Assembly (NCBI RefSeq): GCF_004310665.1
Contig: NZ_SIXF01000010.1
Span: forward strand, 118,059-182,058
Source of the DNA: Pedobacter kyonggii
GTDB lineage: Bacteria; Bacteroidota; Bacteroidia; Sphingobacteriales; Sphingobacteriaceae
DNA: 64,000 bases
Direction: 5' to 3'
Position 1 is the stretch's first letter; each line of letters opens with the position of its first letter. Under the pieces are notes generated by a model. The model searched no databases. It saw only the letters and a list, made by a program, of their open reading frames with translations, and was not told where the DNA came from. Shown here piece after piece: positions 27,494 through 37,391 of this stretch. The translations under genes were made by a program, and so were the position numbers.

Positions 27494-28819
27494 TTAATGT
27501 CTTAAGTCGGTACCAGGATAAGATGAAACGCATCTGAAACCAATATACGATCTTTGTGTATCCTGATATTCGTATGTTGCTACAGCATTTTGTAGAAAAT
27601 AGCCCGTGTCTTTCCAAGAACCGCCTTTTACTACTTTACGCTTTTTGTATTTACTGTCCGTTGCACCAGCATCATAAGTAAAATTCGGGTTTAAATCGTG
27701 CAATAATGGACTTGCGCCTTTATTGTACGCAGTTAATGTCCATTCAGAAACATTCCCTGACATGTTGTATAAACCATAATCATTAGGGAAATACGATCTA
27801 ACACCTACGGTATAAATCCCCCCATCGCTCGAATAATCGCCACGGCCTGGTTTAAAGTTAGCCTGTAAACATCCTTTTGTATTTCTAATGTAAGGACCGC
27901 CCCATGGATATTTGGTTTTGGTGTTGCCTCCTCTTGCCGCATATTCAAATTCAGTTTCGGCTGGCAATCTATAATCTGATCTAGATCCTGCGGGCAATTT
28001 TCTTGCTGTAGCAACTCCATCATATAATCTTGTTCTCCAATGAGAGAATGCTTTTGCCTGCTCCCAGCTTACACCAACTACCGGATAGTCATCGTAAGAA
28101 GGGTGGTTGTAGTAACCACGCACCATAGGATCGTTTTGTGAATAAGAATAATCTGTTTTCCATACCATGGTATCAGGATAAATAGCAACAGTATAACGAT
28201 CGATGTAATCCTGGCGTTTGCTGTTTGGGTCTTTATGCCCCAGAGCAGCTTTCTCCATATTTAATTCGGCATAAGAATATTCGAATTTACGAACATCCAG
28301 TTCTTTTTTTCCTGGAAGTGCGTCCAATCCTGAGTAATACATGCCATCTAACTGGCTAACTTGAGCGGCAGCTGCACCCCTACCTTTATTGCGCCAGATG
28401 TTGGCACCGTTTGGTCCAACTTTCTTCCAGTCGATGTATTTATCCCCACCAACAGCATTTGCGGCATTTCCTTTAGGAGTAACCATAAATTGTTGAGGGT
28501 TGCCCATCATCACAATTGCAATCGAATCGCGTACCCAGTTGGTAAACTGGCGGTATTCTGCATTTGAAATCTCGGTCTGGTCCATAAAGAACGCGCTAAT
28601 GGTAACCATTTTACTTGGCCCGTTCTGAGAGAAAGTAATATCTTCATCCGATCCTCCCAGTGGAGTATGCCCTGGCGGCACATAAACCATTCCTAGCGGG
28701 ATTCTATCGTTTTTGAATTTTCGGTTATAAGCACCAACCAGCTCGCCTTGGCCGCCATGACCACAGCTTGCTAGCATTACAGTTATACCTACAATAGCTA
28801 GAAGGTAGATTTTCTTCAT
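27494..28819 (-). CDS. gldK: type IX secretion lipoprotein GldK
   Basis: GldK is an outer-membrane lipoprotein forming a periplasmic ring with GldN. The ATG at 28819 gives MKKIYLL ... a lipobox LASC at Cys19, whereas the longer frame from 28891 lacks a sensible leader. The 441-residue protein has the FGE-sulfatase fold typical of GldK: YVPPGHTPLGGSDED, RLPAETEFEYAARGG, SGNVSEWT and the C-terminal SYIGFRCV. It is followed by gldL after about 40 bp. Confidence 0.95.
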   Translation of the reverse strand: MKKIYLLAIVGITVMLASCGHGGQGELVGAYNRKFKNDRIPLGMVYVPPGHTPLGGSDEDITFSQNGPSKMVTISAFFMDQTEISNAEYRQFTNWVRDSIAIVMMGNPQQFMVTPKGNAANAVGGDKYIDWKKVGPNGANIWRNKGRGAAAAQVSQLDGMYYSGLDALPGKKELDVRKFEYSYAELNMEKAALGHKDPNSKRQDYIDRYTVAIYPDTMVWKTDYSYSQNDPMVRGYYNHPSYDDYPVVGVSWEQAKAFSHWRTRLYDGVATARKLPAGSRSDYRLPAETEFEYAARGGNTKTKYPWGGPYIRNTKGCLQANFKPGRGDYSSDGGIYTVGVRSYFPNDYGLYNMSGNVSEWTLTAYNKGASPLLHDLNPNFTYDAGATDSKYKKRKVVKGGSWKDTGYFLQNAVATYEYQDTQRSYIGFRCVSSYPGTDLRH

Positions 28820-29044
28820 ATTTTTTATAGTGTGCACAGCACGATTAGGAGCAATTTTATCAAAAATCACTGAAATTATCAACAAAAGCAAATATTTTAC
28901 GTTAAATCATCACCCAAAGGCAATTAAAGTTAGGTTAACATTTCTCCAACAGCCTTATATCTTGTGCAACAACATGCGTAACTCTCTTATCAACAGTAAA
29001 GTTACGCATTTATTGTATTGACTTAAAATAAATTATTTATCGTA

Positions 29045-29815
29045 TTATTTGTTAGATATTTTGATGTAATTTTCAATAGCCATCGTCATAGATGGAACGC
29101 CAGGGGTTGGTGCAGCAATATCCACTATCAGGTCCATATCCGAACAAGCCTTACTCGTGTTGGTTCCAAAAGCAGCAATCCGGGTATTATTCTGTTTAAA
29201 ATCAGGGAAATTTTTAAATAACGACTGGATACTTGAGGGACTAAAAAATGCAATAACATCGTAGAATACTTCAGCTAAATCAGATAGATCGCTCACTACC
29301 GTTCTAAATAAAACTGCGGGGGTAAAATTATATCCACTTTTTTCCAAGAACTTCATCGTGTCTTCGGTAGCCATATCAGAGCAAGGATATAAAAACTTCT
29401 CGTTTGCATGTTTCTTTAGCACCTCTGCTAAATCTGCTGCAGTTTGTTTACCAAAAAAGATTTTACGCTTCCTATACTGAATATACTTCTGCAGATACAA
29501 TGCAATAGTTTCAGACAGACAAAAATATTTCAGTTCTGCCGGCACTTCATAACGCATTTCTTCGCAGATTCTAAAAAAATGATCTGCTGCATTACGGCTG
29601 GTAAAAATTACTGCCGTAAAATCGGCCAGGTTAATCTTATCCTTTCTAAAGTCTCTTGCGGGCACACCTTCAACATGAATAAAGGACCTAAAATCAACTT
29701 TTAAGTTGTGTTTTTTGGCCAAATCGTAGTAAGGAGATTTTTCTGTTTCAGGTTTTGGTAAAGTAACCAAAATACTTTTTACTTTGCGGATTCTAGAGTC
29801 GTTCTTTTCTTGCAT
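29045..29815 (-). CDS. hemD: uroporphyrinogen-III synthase
   Basis: HemD cyclises hydroxymethylbilane to uroporphyrinogen III in haem synthesis. The 256-residue protein has the two-lobed pattern with the FIHVEGV strand, AVIFTSRNAADHFF near residues 68-81 and the second-lobe motif YDVIAFFSPSSIQSLF, followed by AAFGTNTSKAC. This gene is a regular neighbour of gldKLMN in Bacteroidetes, and some HemD-like proteins near T9SS genes may not make haem; the identification is moderately firm. The stop codon of DUF4271 lies about 15 bp upstream. Confidence 0.8.
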   Translation of the reverse strand: MQEKNDSRIRKVKSILVTLPKPETEKSPYYDLAKKHNLKVDFRSFIHVEGVPARDFRKDKINLADFTAVIFTSRNAADHFFRICEEMRYEVPAELKYFCLSETIALYLQKYIQYRKRKIFFGKQTAADLAEVLKKHANEKFLYPCSDMATEDTMKFLEKSGYNFTPAVLFRTVVSDLSDLAEVFYDVIAFFSPSSIQSLFKNFPDFKQNNTRIAAFGTNTSKACSDMDLIVDIAAPTPGVPSMTMAIENYIKISNK

Positions 29816-29829
29816 TTTCCTTTTTCCTG

Positions 29830-30807
29830 CTACAGTCCTATCGTTTTAATTAGTATTAGGATAGGACATATTTCGAGGGCGCAAAAGTACAAAAATAAAT
29901 GCATTCTAGAAAACTTATTATTAGAAAGTATTGTTATACCTGCCCTCAGTAGCTGAAAAGCAAAAATAATGCCTAACAGTAAGAATGCCAACACGATATA
30001 AACCCCACCGTATTTAAGTGGCGATAAGGCGAAAGCAACTACTAAAGGAATAAATAGTAGGGATGCATTGAAGTAACTGAGGTACAAAATTGAGATATAT
30101 TCGCCTACCGGTTTCTGCACATTGAACAGATAACCCAAAAAGCGTAAAAGAACCAGTTTAAGGGCATAAAAAACAATTATGGTAATCGATATACTAAAAA
30201 AGAACTTAAACCCATCTTTAGCCTGATACATATCATTCCACTGCGCTACCAGAAAAAAGAACATTCCAAAAACGAAACCAAACTGCACAAAAAGCAACAA
30301 AAATGGCCACGAACTAAACAGGTTATCTTCTTTGTTAATATTGTTCAAAATCCTGTTGCTGAAAAACGACTGAACGATTGCCGATAATTGTTTCGAAAAA
30401 GCATTTTTTAGAATGGCAAAGATGATAAGCATACCAAAAATAAATCCAAGCAAACCAACATTGCCTTTTGGGATTTTTGTCCCTAGTTGATAGGGATTTG
30501 CTTTTTTCTTTAAATGCTGGTATTTCTTTTGCCAAGCCAGTAGATCGAGTTTAGGAAAAAGATATTCCTTTTCGATGGTATCGAGCAAAGCCCCCTTATT
30601 AATTAAACTATCGGGAAGCACCCAAGTATGGTGAACAAGCGAATCGGTCGAAAATTTCTGTCTGGCAAGTGTTGCCGAATCGGGCCGGTATCTTCGATAT
30701 CGATATTGATTCACCGCTACGCTATCTGTTTGAACAGGAATTTCTTGTGCTGCTGCAAAATTAGCAGACCATACAAACGTGAACAAAAAGAAAATAAATT
30801 TCGGCAT
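29830..30807 (-). CDS. DUF4271 membrane protein
   Basis: From the ATG at 30807 the protein has 325 residues, a signal peptide (cleaved near FAAA|QE), a basic soluble stretch with a YRRYRPD motif to about residue 110, and then about seven membrane helices. A CAAAAGTA sequence (TACTTTTG on the minus strand) at 30831-30838 could be the -7 promoter box. A TTG at 30819 is a poorer start. DUF4271 genes regularly precede hemD and gldK in this phylum, suggesting a link with type IX secretion, but the role is unknown. Confidence 0.8.
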   Translation of the reverse strand: MPKFIFFLFTFVWSANFAAAQEIPVQTDSVAVNQYRYRRYRPDSATLARQKFSTDSLVHHTWVLPDSLINKGALLDTIEKEYLFPKLDLLAWQKKYQHLKKKANPYQLGTKIPKGNVGLLGFIFGMLIIFAILKNAFSKQLSAIVQSFFSNRILNNINKEDNLFSSWPFLLLFVQFGFVFGMFFFLVAQWNDMYQAKDGFKFFFSISITIIVFYALKLVLLRFLGYLFNVQKPVGEYISILYLSYFNASLLFIPLVVAFALSPLKYGGVYIVLAFLLLGIIFAFQLLRAGITILSNNKFSRMHLFLYFCALEICPILILIKTIGL

Positions 30808-30923
30808 GCTGTAAATCAAAACTTAAGATGCAAAAGTAGTCGAATAATCATTGTTTACCTAAAGAAAATAAATGGATTAATTAATAACTTTAGCAATAAT
30901 GCAAAAATAGCATGCATTCAACA

Positions 30924-31151
30924 ATGTCCAATTCAAAAAAGAAAACGCCAATATTCGGAATAACAACTGCAACTTCAGAAAAGCTAGATAAAAGGCGATG
31001 GAACAAAATCTTTAGGAGGATCGCAAAAATCCAGATTGTTAAACAGAAAGAACTTCCACATAAAATTTCAGCCGTCACAAACGTTTGGGATGGTAATAAA
31101 GATGGGAAAAGATACTTAAAAAACTACAGTAGCAAAGAAATGCGGAAGTAG
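30924..31151 (+). CDS. small basic hypothetical protein
   Basis: From the ATG at 30924 this is a 75-residue basic protein, MSNSKKKTPIFGITTATSEK, with WNKIFRRIAKIQI in the middle and a conserved-looking VTNVWDGNKDGKRYL end. The pattern resembles small Bacteroidetes proteins of unknown function, and its AT use is ordinary for the window. No domain is recognised. An ATG at 30912 is an alternative start. Confidence 0.55.
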   Translation: MSNSKKKTPIFGITTATSEKLDKRRWNKIFRRIAKIQIVKQKELPHKISAVTNVWDGNKDGKRYLKNYSSKEMRK

Positions 31152-31307
31152 TGTCATTCATTCAACTAGTAGCGGGAGTAAAGCTATTGCTTTACAAAAA
31201 CAATAAAAAGTAAATATATAGCTTTACTTTCTTGTTATCCTAAAATTTATGCAACCTTTCAAACTACCTAACTAAATATTATGACAATAAAGAAAACCTA
31301 ACTTCAC

Positions 31308-31315
31308 TATCTTTG
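31308..31315 (+). promoter_or_regulatory. TAnnTTTG box just before hemW
   Basis: TATCTTTG ends 5 bp before the hemW ATG. If used, the transcript would begin at or within a few bases of the start codon. No -33 TTG at the standard distance is seen. Confidence 0.4.
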
Positions 31316-31320
31316 CGGCA

Positions 31321-32454
31321 ATGTCTGGTATCTATATTCATATCCCTTTCTGTAAAAAGGCTTGTCACTATTGCGATTTTCATTTCAGCACTTCTTTAAA
31401 ATATGCTGATGAAATGGTTGATGCGATCTGTAGGGAGATCAACATGAAGAAAGACAGGATTAGCGGACAGGTTGGAAGCATTTATTTTGGTGGCGGAACA
31501 CCCTCTATTTTATCGCAGGCAGCTTTACAAAAGATTTTCGATGCCATTAATCACACTTTTTCGGTTGATGCAAATGCTGAAATTACCATCGAAACTAATC
31601 CCGATGATTTAACCGCCCAGAAATTAAAAGAGCTAAAACAGTTACCTGTTAACCGCTTTAGCGTTGGTATTCAATCTTTTTATGATGAAGATCTGATCTG
31701 GATGAACCGGGCACACCAGGCCCAGGAAGCAGAAGATTGCATCAGAAGAAGTCAGGACGCCGGTTTTGAAAATTTAACCCTCGATTTAATTTATGGTTAT
31801 CCTTTACTTACCGATCAAAAATGGCTGAATAATATCCAAAAAGCAATTGAGCTCGAGGTTCCACATATTTCGGCCTATGCGCTCACGGTAGAACCCCGAA
31901 CAGCTTTAGCTAATGCCATAAAAAGCAAAAAACAAACGCCCGTAAGCGATAACCAAAGTGCAGCTCAGTTTGTAATTTTAATGGATAAACTGATTAACGC
32001 CGGATTTGAACACTACGAAATTTCGAATTTTGCCAGGCCAAACCACTATGCCGTGCACAACACCAATTATTGGAAAGGCGTAGATTATATCGGCATTGGC
32101 CCATCGGCACATGGTTTTAATGGCCAAAACAGATACATGAACCCAGCGAATAATGCTTTGTATATAGAAACTTTAGGGCATAACAAACTCCCTGAAATTG
32201 TTGAGGAGTTAAATTTAAACGACAGATTTAACGAATACATCATGACTTCGCTCAGAACCATGTGGGGAACTGATTTACAAAAAATAAATACCGATTTCGG
32301 GAAAGACTTTTTAGCAGAAACAAAACACAACCTTAAAAATTTCGAGGATAAAGATTGGCTAGTAATTGACGGAGATAAAATCTGTTTAAGTCAAAACGGA
32401 AAATTATTTGCTGATCATATTGCTTCGGAATTATTTATTGTAGGAGATGAATGA
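31321..32454 (+). CDS. hemW: radical SAM haem chaperone HemW
   Basis: HemW is a haem-binding radical SAM protein related to coproporphyrinogen dehydrogenase. The 377-residue protein has the cluster motif Cys11-x3-Cys15-x2-Cys18 (CKKACHYC), the GGGTPS motif at 57-62, NRFSVGIQSF, and a C-terminal HemN-like domain. It lacks the N-terminal extension of HemN. Length is typical. It is followed by a 95-bp spacer of ATTCA-rich words before an SDR gene. Confidence 0.92.
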   Translation: MSGIYIHIPFCKKACHYCDFHFSTSLKYADEMVDAICREINMKKDRISGQVGSIYFGGGTPSILSQAALQKIFDAINHTFSVDANAEITIETNPDDLTAQKLKELKQLPVNRFSVGIQSFYDEDLIWMNRAHQAQEAEDCIRRSQDAGFENLTLDLIYGYPLLTDQKWLNNIQKAIELEVPHISAYALTVEPRTALANAIKSKKQTPVSDNQSAAQFVILMDKLINAGFEHYEISNFARPNHYAVHNTNYWKGVDYIGIGPSAHGFNGQNRYMNPANNALYIETLGHNKLPEIVEELNLNDRFNEYIMTSLRTMWGTDLQKINTDFGKDFLAETKHNLKNFEDKDWLVIDGDKICLSQNGKLFADHIASELFIVGDE

Positions 32455-32549
32455 GTGAATTGAGAAGGATTGAATTAGAGAATGACTGATTTAGCGATCA
32501 AAACATTCACTCATTCAAAACTCAATCATTCAATAATTAATTAAAATAT

Positions 32550-33332
32550 ATGTCAAAAATTGTATGGATTACAGGTGCATCGTCAGGTATTGGTGAGGCC
32601 TTGGTATATGAATATTTTAAAGCAGGCAATAAACTGATTATCTCGGGAAGAAACCGTGATGAGCTGTTCAGGGTAAAAGGAAACTGCCAAAACTCTTTTA
32701 ATGTACATGTTTTACCATTCGATTTGAGTGAAACAACTACACTGGAAAACAAAGCTGCCGATGCCATCCGTATTTTTGGAAAAATAGATTTACTGATCAA
32801 TAGCGGCGGCGTAAGTCAGCGAAGTTTAGCGCTCGAAACCAACCTGCAAACAGAACAACAAATTATGGACACCAATTTTTGGGGAACAGTTGTACTGAGC
32901 AAAGCGGTTGTGCCTTTGATGATCGCCAATGGTGGTGGACAGATAGCTGTAATTAGTAGCCTCGTTGGAAAATTCGGCACGAAATTCCGCTCTACTTATG
33001 CGGCATCAAAACATGCGCTACATGGTTACTTCGATTCAATCCGATCGGAAGTTTACGATAAAAACATCGATATTACCATAATCTGCCCAGGTTTTATCAA
33101 AACAAATGTAACCTACAATGCACTTACCGCCGATGGTAAGCCCTTAAATAAAATGGGTGATGCACACGAAAATGCCATGACTCCTGTCGAATGTGCAAAA
33201 CAAATTATACAAGCTATTAGCAACAAAAAAGAAGAGGTTTATATTGGCGGAAAAGAAACCAGAGCAGTATTATTGAAACGCTTTTTCCCAAAGCTTTTTT
33301 CTAAAAAGGTAAGAACGGCGAAGGTGAACTAG
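32550..33332 (+). CDS. short-chain dehydrogenase/reductase
   Basis: The 260-residue Rossmann protein has the cofactor motif TGASSGIG (8-15), an NSGG form of the NNAG motif (84-87), Ser136/Ser137, and the catalytic Tyr150-x3-Lys154 (YAASK). The Arg/Asn after the second strand (SGRNRDEL) suggests NADP(H). The overall pattern resembles the DHRS7-like subgroup, but substrate cannot be named. It stands alone between hemW and a fasciclin gene. Confidence 0.9.
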   Translation: MSKIVWITGASSGIGEALVYEYFKAGNKLIISGRNRDELFRVKGNCQNSFNVHVLPFDLSETTTLENKAADAIRIFGKIDLLINSGGVSQRSLALETNLQTEQQIMDTNFWGTVVLSKAVVPLMIANGGGQIAVISSLVGKFGTKFRSTYAASKHALHGYFDSIRSEVYDKNIDITIICPGFIKTNVTYNALTADGKPLNKMGDAHENAMTPVECAKQIIQAISNKKEEVYIGGKETRAVLLKRFFPKLFSKKVRTAKVN

Positions 33333-33372
33333 CACTGCGTTTTGAGGTTGGCGCTAAGCGTGACCAGCGAAG

Positions 33373-33541
33373 TTTGTAAAGACCTGTAGTTAGGCCAGAT
33401 CCTTGGTTAAATAAACCCGGTTAAAGCGATATCCATTTGGCGTTATTCTGAGCGTAGTCGAAGAATAGCCAAAAGATTAAGCGAAAAACGGGACTAGCCG
33501 ACCCGAAGAACCGCTATCGTATCTTTACAAATCAAAAAAAT
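33373..33541. repeat. MITE-like element with 10-bp inverted ends
   Basis: TTTGTAAAGA at 33373-33382 is the reverse complement of TCTTTACAAA at 33532-33541. The 169-bp element contains a nested hairpin GGCGTTATTCT ... AGAATAGCC (33439-33470) with the GAGCGTAGTCGA core of common Bacteroidetes repeats. It occupies most of the 325-bp gap between the SDR and fasciclin genes; no ORF was seen there. Confidence 0.5.
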
Positions 33542-33657
33542 AAAAATTAAAACACTAACAATCAACACATTAAAAATTATTTTTTATTTCTAAAAACCAA
33601 GTATCTGTAAGCCATCGTAAATGGAATCAAATAACAGAAACTTAAAAATTAGAAATA

Positions 33658-34209
33658 ATGAAAAATTTAATCTTATCCGCATTTGCCGTAATTACCATGG
33701 CATTCACCACTCAAGTTTACGCTCAAAAAAACCCAATGGTTGGTGGCGCAGCCATGTATGTAACTAAAGATATTGTAGACAATGCAGTAAATTCAAAAGA
33801 CCACACTACTTTGGTGGCAGCAGTTAAAGCTGCAGGTTTAGTTGAAACTTTAAAAAGTACTGGTCCTTTTACTGTTTTTGCACCAACAAACGCTGCGTTT
33901 GATAAACTTCCTGCCGGTACGGTAGACAATCTTGTTAAACCAGAAAACAAAGCCACCCTAACTACCATTTTAACTTACCATGTTGTGGCCGGAAAAATGG
34001 ATAGCAAAGCAATTGCAAAAGCGATTAAAGCTGGCGGCGGCAAAGCTGAACTTACAACGGTACAAGGTGGTAAACTTTGGGCCTGGATGGAAGGCAAAAA
34101 ATTAGTGCTAAAAGACGAAAAAGGTGGAATGAGCACTGTAACTATTGCAGATGTTTACCAAAAAAATGGTGTAATCCACGTTATTGATACTGTTTTAATG
34201 CCGAAGTAA
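33658..34209 (+). CDS. fasciclin domain secreted protein
   Basis: The 183-residue protein has a signal peptide (cleavage after about residue 22, VYA|QK) and one FAS1 domain: the ...LVETLKSTGPFTVFAPTNAAFDKLP region, a TILTYHVVAGKM strand (YH motif) and the C-terminal GVIHVIDTVLMP. FAS1 domains are secreted adhesion or carbohydrate-associated modules. Length fits a single-domain bacterial fasciclin. A terminator follows, so it is probably monocistronic. Confidence 0.93.
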   Translation: MKNLILSAFAVITMAFTTQVYAQKNPMVGGAAMYVTKDIVDNAVNSKDHTTLVAAVKAAGLVETLKSTGPFTVFAPTNAAFDKLPAGTVDNLVKPENKATLTTILTYHVVAGKMDSKAIAKAIKAGGGKAELTTVQGGKLWAWMEGKKLVLKDEKGGMSTVTIADVYQKNGVIHVIDTVLMPK

Positions 34210-34235
34210 ATTTTAGATATCCTTATAATCAGTGT

Positions 34236-34268
34236 AAAACGTTCTGACTTTTGTTGGAACGTTTTTGC
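34236..34268 (+). terminator. terminator after the fasciclin gene
   Basis: Arms AAAACGTTC (34236-34244) and GAACGTTTT (34257-34265) make a 9-bp perfect stem with a 12-nt loop and trailing T. The rest of the gap to 34530 shows only AT-rich sequence with a possible TAATTTTG box at 34502-34509 for the next gene. Confidence 0.75.
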
Positions 34269-34530
34269 TTTTATAAAAATCACCTTAAGAACCATCTCAT
34301 TCTTTTCATAAACGCGGATAAAACATGAAAAGATTTCCTCAGAAAACATATCTCAGCTACTTTGCGATTTTACATTTGCATTCTTACCTCATCACACTGG
34401 CGTTTTCTATTTAACCACACCATACTTTCTGACTTTTTTTGATGAATTGTCAGTTTTTTTTCAAGTTTTTGCATTTGTAATGTTTAGTGTTTTTAACTAT
34501 TTAATTTTGCTGTATTAATAGTTTTTTAAC

Positions 34531-35412
34531 ATGAAATTCAATTTATCTCCAATAGATGTAGTTGAAGACATATCTAAATCAGATTTCGAGCGGAACTACC
34601 TTAAACCACGTAAACCACTGGTAATAAAAAATATGGCCAAAAATTGGCCTGCTTACCAAAAATGGACGATGGAATACATGAAAGAAGTAGTTGGTAATAA
34701 AACTGTACCACTTTACGACAGTTCTAAAGCCGATCCTTCTAAACCTATAAATGCCTCTGCTGCCGAAATGAAATTTAGTGATTATATTGATCTGATTAAA
34801 AAAACACCTACCGACCTGCGCATCTTTTTGTTCGATCCGATCAAATTTGCACCAAAGCTACTCGAAGATTATATCGCTCCGAAAGACTTAATGAGTGGTT
34901 TTTTAGATAGCTACCCTAATATGTTTTTTGGCGGTAAGGGATCAGTAACATTTTTACACTATGACATTGATTTAGCACACATTTTCCATACTCACTTTAA
35001 TGGCCGTAAGCATGTAATCTTATTCGATTACAAATGGAAAGAACGCTTGTATCAAATCCCGTATGCCACTTATGCTTTAGAAGATTATGATGTAGAGAAT
35101 CCCGATTTTGATAAATTTCCGGCTTTAAAGGGCGTTCAGGGCGTTGAAGCCTTTTTAGAACATGGCGATACCTTATTTATGCCAACCGGATATTGGCACT
35201 GGATGAAATACCTTGATGGTTCTTTCTCAATTAGTTTAAGGGCATGGGATAAAAGCTGGGCCGTGAAAGCAAAAAGCTTGTATAACTTAACTTTACAGCG
35301 TAAATTTGACGACTTTATGAAAGCAAATTACCGCGAAAAGTACATGCAATGGAAAGAAAACCTTGCAGTTAAAAGAGCAAGTCGAGCACTAGAAAAGAAT
35401 TTACCAAAATAA
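34531..35412 (+). CDS. JmjC/cupin-like Fe(II) dioxygenase-type protein, copy 1
   Basis: The 293-residue protein has the cupin/JmjC double-stranded beta-helix with the metal triad visible as His143-x-Asp145 (FLHYDID) and His223 in PTGYWHWMKYLDG, and Lys160 in GRKHVILF as candidate 2-oxoglutarate contact. Such proteins hydroxylate proteins or small molecules. The paralogue at 36408 aligns without a gap through these motifs, and a DUF3050 gene lies between them, suggesting a duplicated module. Substrate unknown. Confidence 0.85.
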   Translation: MKFNLSPIDVVEDISKSDFERNYLKPRKPLVIKNMAKNWPAYQKWTMEYMKEVVGNKTVPLYDSSKADPSKPINASAAEMKFSDYIDLIKKTPTDLRIFLFDPIKFAPKLLEDYIAPKDLMSGFLDSYPNMFFGGKGSVTFLHYDIDLAHIFHTHFNGRKHVILFDYKWKERLYQIPYATYALEDYDVENPDFDKFPALKGVQGVEAFLEHGDTLFMPTGYWHWMKYLDGSFSISLRAWDKSWAVKAKSLYNLTLQRKFDDFMKANYREKYMQWKENLAVKRASRALEKNLPK

Positions 35413-35493
35413 GCGAAAAGAATAAAGACAACTATTAAATAGGATGATGAGGTTTGGACGCCAAACGCTTAACTCCCTACACAAAACTCAAAC

Positions 35494-36279
35494 ATGCATC
35501 CTAATATTATAAAAATCCAGGAAAGAATAGAGCCGCTTAGGCAAAAAATTATTAACCATAAAGTTTATTCGGCCATTAGTGAAATAGAAGATCTCCGGGT
35601 TTTTATGGAACACCACATTTTCGCTGTTTGGGATTTTATGTCGCTGCTTAAAGCCCTACAAACTAATTTAACCTGTACTACTTTGCCCTGGTTCCCGGTA
35701 GGTAATCCCGTTACCCGGCAATTGATCAATGAAATTGTAACAGGTGAAGAATCGGATGTGGATACCAATGGAGCCATAAAGAGCCATTTCGAGTTATATT
35801 TAGATGCCATGCATCAATGCGGTGCTAATACCAAACCCATCAATATCTTCTTACAGGAGCTAAAAAACGGGAGAAGTTTTAATGAAGCTTTCACGAAAGC
35901 TGATGTTCCTGCAGCGGCAAAGGATTTTGTAAATGCGACTTTCGAAACCATCAACAGTGGAAAAACACATTTACAGGCCGCAAGTTTTACTTTTGGCCGT
36001 GAGGATTTAATTCCAAACATGTTTTTTAGCATGATAAATGACCTGAACAGTACCCAGGCTGATAAAGTTTCGATCTTTAAATATTACCTAGAGCGCCATA
36101 TCGAAGTAGATGGTGATCACCACAGCCATTTGGCACTCGCTATGACAGAGAAGCTTTGTGAACAAAATGAAGCCTTTTGGGCCGAAGCAGAAGAAACCAC
36201 AATACAAGCCTTGCAGAAAAGGATCGACCTTTGGGACGCTGCCTATACCGAAATTGTCAAAAATAAAGTTGAGGCGTAA
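35494..36279 (+). CDS. DUF3050 protein (haem-oxygenase-like fold)
   Basis: The 261-residue all-helical protein has the DUF3050 signature MEHHIFAVWDFMSLLKAL (Glu39, His40, His41), INEIVTGEESD, HFELYLDAM (Glu100) and the late ERHIEVDGDHHSHLA segment (Glu200, His202, Asp206, His209, His210). DUF3050 has been grouped with haem-oxygenase-like diiron oxidases; the acidic and His residues here could be metal ligands, but this is inference. It lies 81 bp after one JmjC-type gene and 128 bp before the other. Confidence 0.85.
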   Translation: MHPNIIKIQERIEPLRQKIINHKVYSAISEIEDLRVFMEHHIFAVWDFMSLLKALQTNLTCTTLPWFPVGNPVTRQLINEIVTGEESDVDTNGAIKSHFELYLDAMHQCGANTKPINIFLQELKNGRSFNEAFTKADVPAAAKDFVNATFETINSGKTHLQAASFTFGREDLIPNMFFSMINDLNSTQADKVSIFKYYLERHIEVDGDHHSHLALAMTEKLCEQNEAFWAEAEETTIQALQKRIDLWDAAYTEIVKNKVEA

Positions 36280-36407
36280 TTATTAAATTGTTAAGTATTT
36301 ACTAATTTTAGATTACGTGATTTTAGTCACATTTAACTGTTAACATCAATTTTGTAAAATAAAATTTACACATTTGTTGTTCGGCACAAATAACCGATTT
36401 TAAGCGC

Positions 36408-37286
36408 ATGAGTTTCATTTTAAAACCTGTTGATATCGTTGAGAGCATCACTCCCGAAGATTTTAAGAAAAATTATCTGAAAACTAAACGTCCGTTAGTA
36501 ATCAGGGGCCTAACTAAAGACTGGCCTGCCAGAGAAAAATGGACAACTGAATATTTAAAGGAAATTGGTGGCGAGCTTGAAGTTCCACTTTACGACAACT
36601 CAAAAGCCGATCCATCTAAACCAATCAATGCAGCTACGGCGCATATGAAATTTGGCGATTACCTTGACCTAATCAAACGTGAGCCAACTGAACTGCGTAT
36701 ATTCTTTTTTAACCTGTTTAAAAAAGTGCCTAGTTTAATTAATGATGTAAAAATCCCAAAAGATTTAATGGGTGGTTTTATCGAAAGTATGCCTGCTATG
36801 TTTTTTGGCGGTTCTAACTCGGTAACCTTCTTACATTATGATATCGATTTACCGCATATTTTCCATACTCACTTTGGTGGCAGAAAGCACATCGTTCTTT
36901 TCGACAACAAATGGAAAGACAGATTGTATTGCCTGCCAAATGCAACTTATGCTTTAGAAGATTATGATGTGGCCAACCCCGATTTCGAAAAATTCCCGGC
37001 ACTAAATGGTGTCGAAGGTTATGAAGTTTTCTTAGAGCATGGCGATACTTTGTTTATGCCAACCGGCATGTGGCACTGGATGAAATATCTGGATGGCTCA
37101 TTCTCTTTAAGCTTAAGAGCCTGGGATCAATCAATTACACGCAAAGTAGCCAGTGTTTGGAGTTTATTTACCCACGGCGCTATAGACAGTTTAATCAAAA
37201 TGACTTTCAAAGAAAAATACGCTCATTGGAGAGAGAAAAAAGCAGTTAAAATTGCCGAAAGGGCTTTAGCCAAAGGCAGACCATAG
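36408..37286 (+). CDS. JmjC/cupin-like Fe(II) dioxygenase-type protein, copy 2
   Basis: This 292-residue paralogue keeps the same motifs at the same residue numbers as copy 1: FLHYDID with His143/Asp145, GRKHIVLF with Lys160, and PTGMWHWMKYLDG with His223. The N-terminal KPVDIVESI and LYDNSKADPSKPINA segments are also shared. Differences cluster in the C-terminal tail (from about residue 240) and around residues 100-116, which could give a different partner or substrate. A terminator follows the stop codon. Confidence 0.85.
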   Translation: MSFILKPVDIVESITPEDFKKNYLKTKRPLVIRGLTKDWPAREKWTTEYLKEIGGELEVPLYDNSKADPSKPINAATAHMKFGDYLDLIKREPTELRIFFFNLFKKVPSLINDVKIPKDLMGGFIESMPAMFFGGSNSVTFLHYDIDLPHIFHTHFGGRKHIVLFDNKWKDRLYCLPNATYALEDYDVANPDFEKFPALNGVEGYEVFLEHGDTLFMPTGMWHWMKYLDGSFSLSLRAWDQSITRKVASVWSLFTHGAIDSLIKMTFKEKYAHWREKKAVKIAERALAKGRP

Positions 37287-37308
37287 AAAAGTATTGAAAA
37301 AGTAAAAT

Positions 37309-37344
37309 ACAACGGGGCATCAGATACGATAGCCCCGTTTTTTA
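37309..37344 (+). terminator. terminator after cupin copy 2
   Basis: AACGGGGC (37311-37318) pairs with GCCCCGTT (37332-37339), 13-nt loop, followed by a T run. It closes the cupin/DUF3050/cupin block. Confidence 0.85.
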
Positions 37345-37391
37345 TTATTATTGCGTTTAAACACGGAGAATTAAAAAATCAGACACCTAAA

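Noticed and set aside
24154-30807. The gld locus as a new secretion system
   Set aside because: gldKLMN with hemD and DUF4271 upstream is the standard type IX secretion locus of this phylum.
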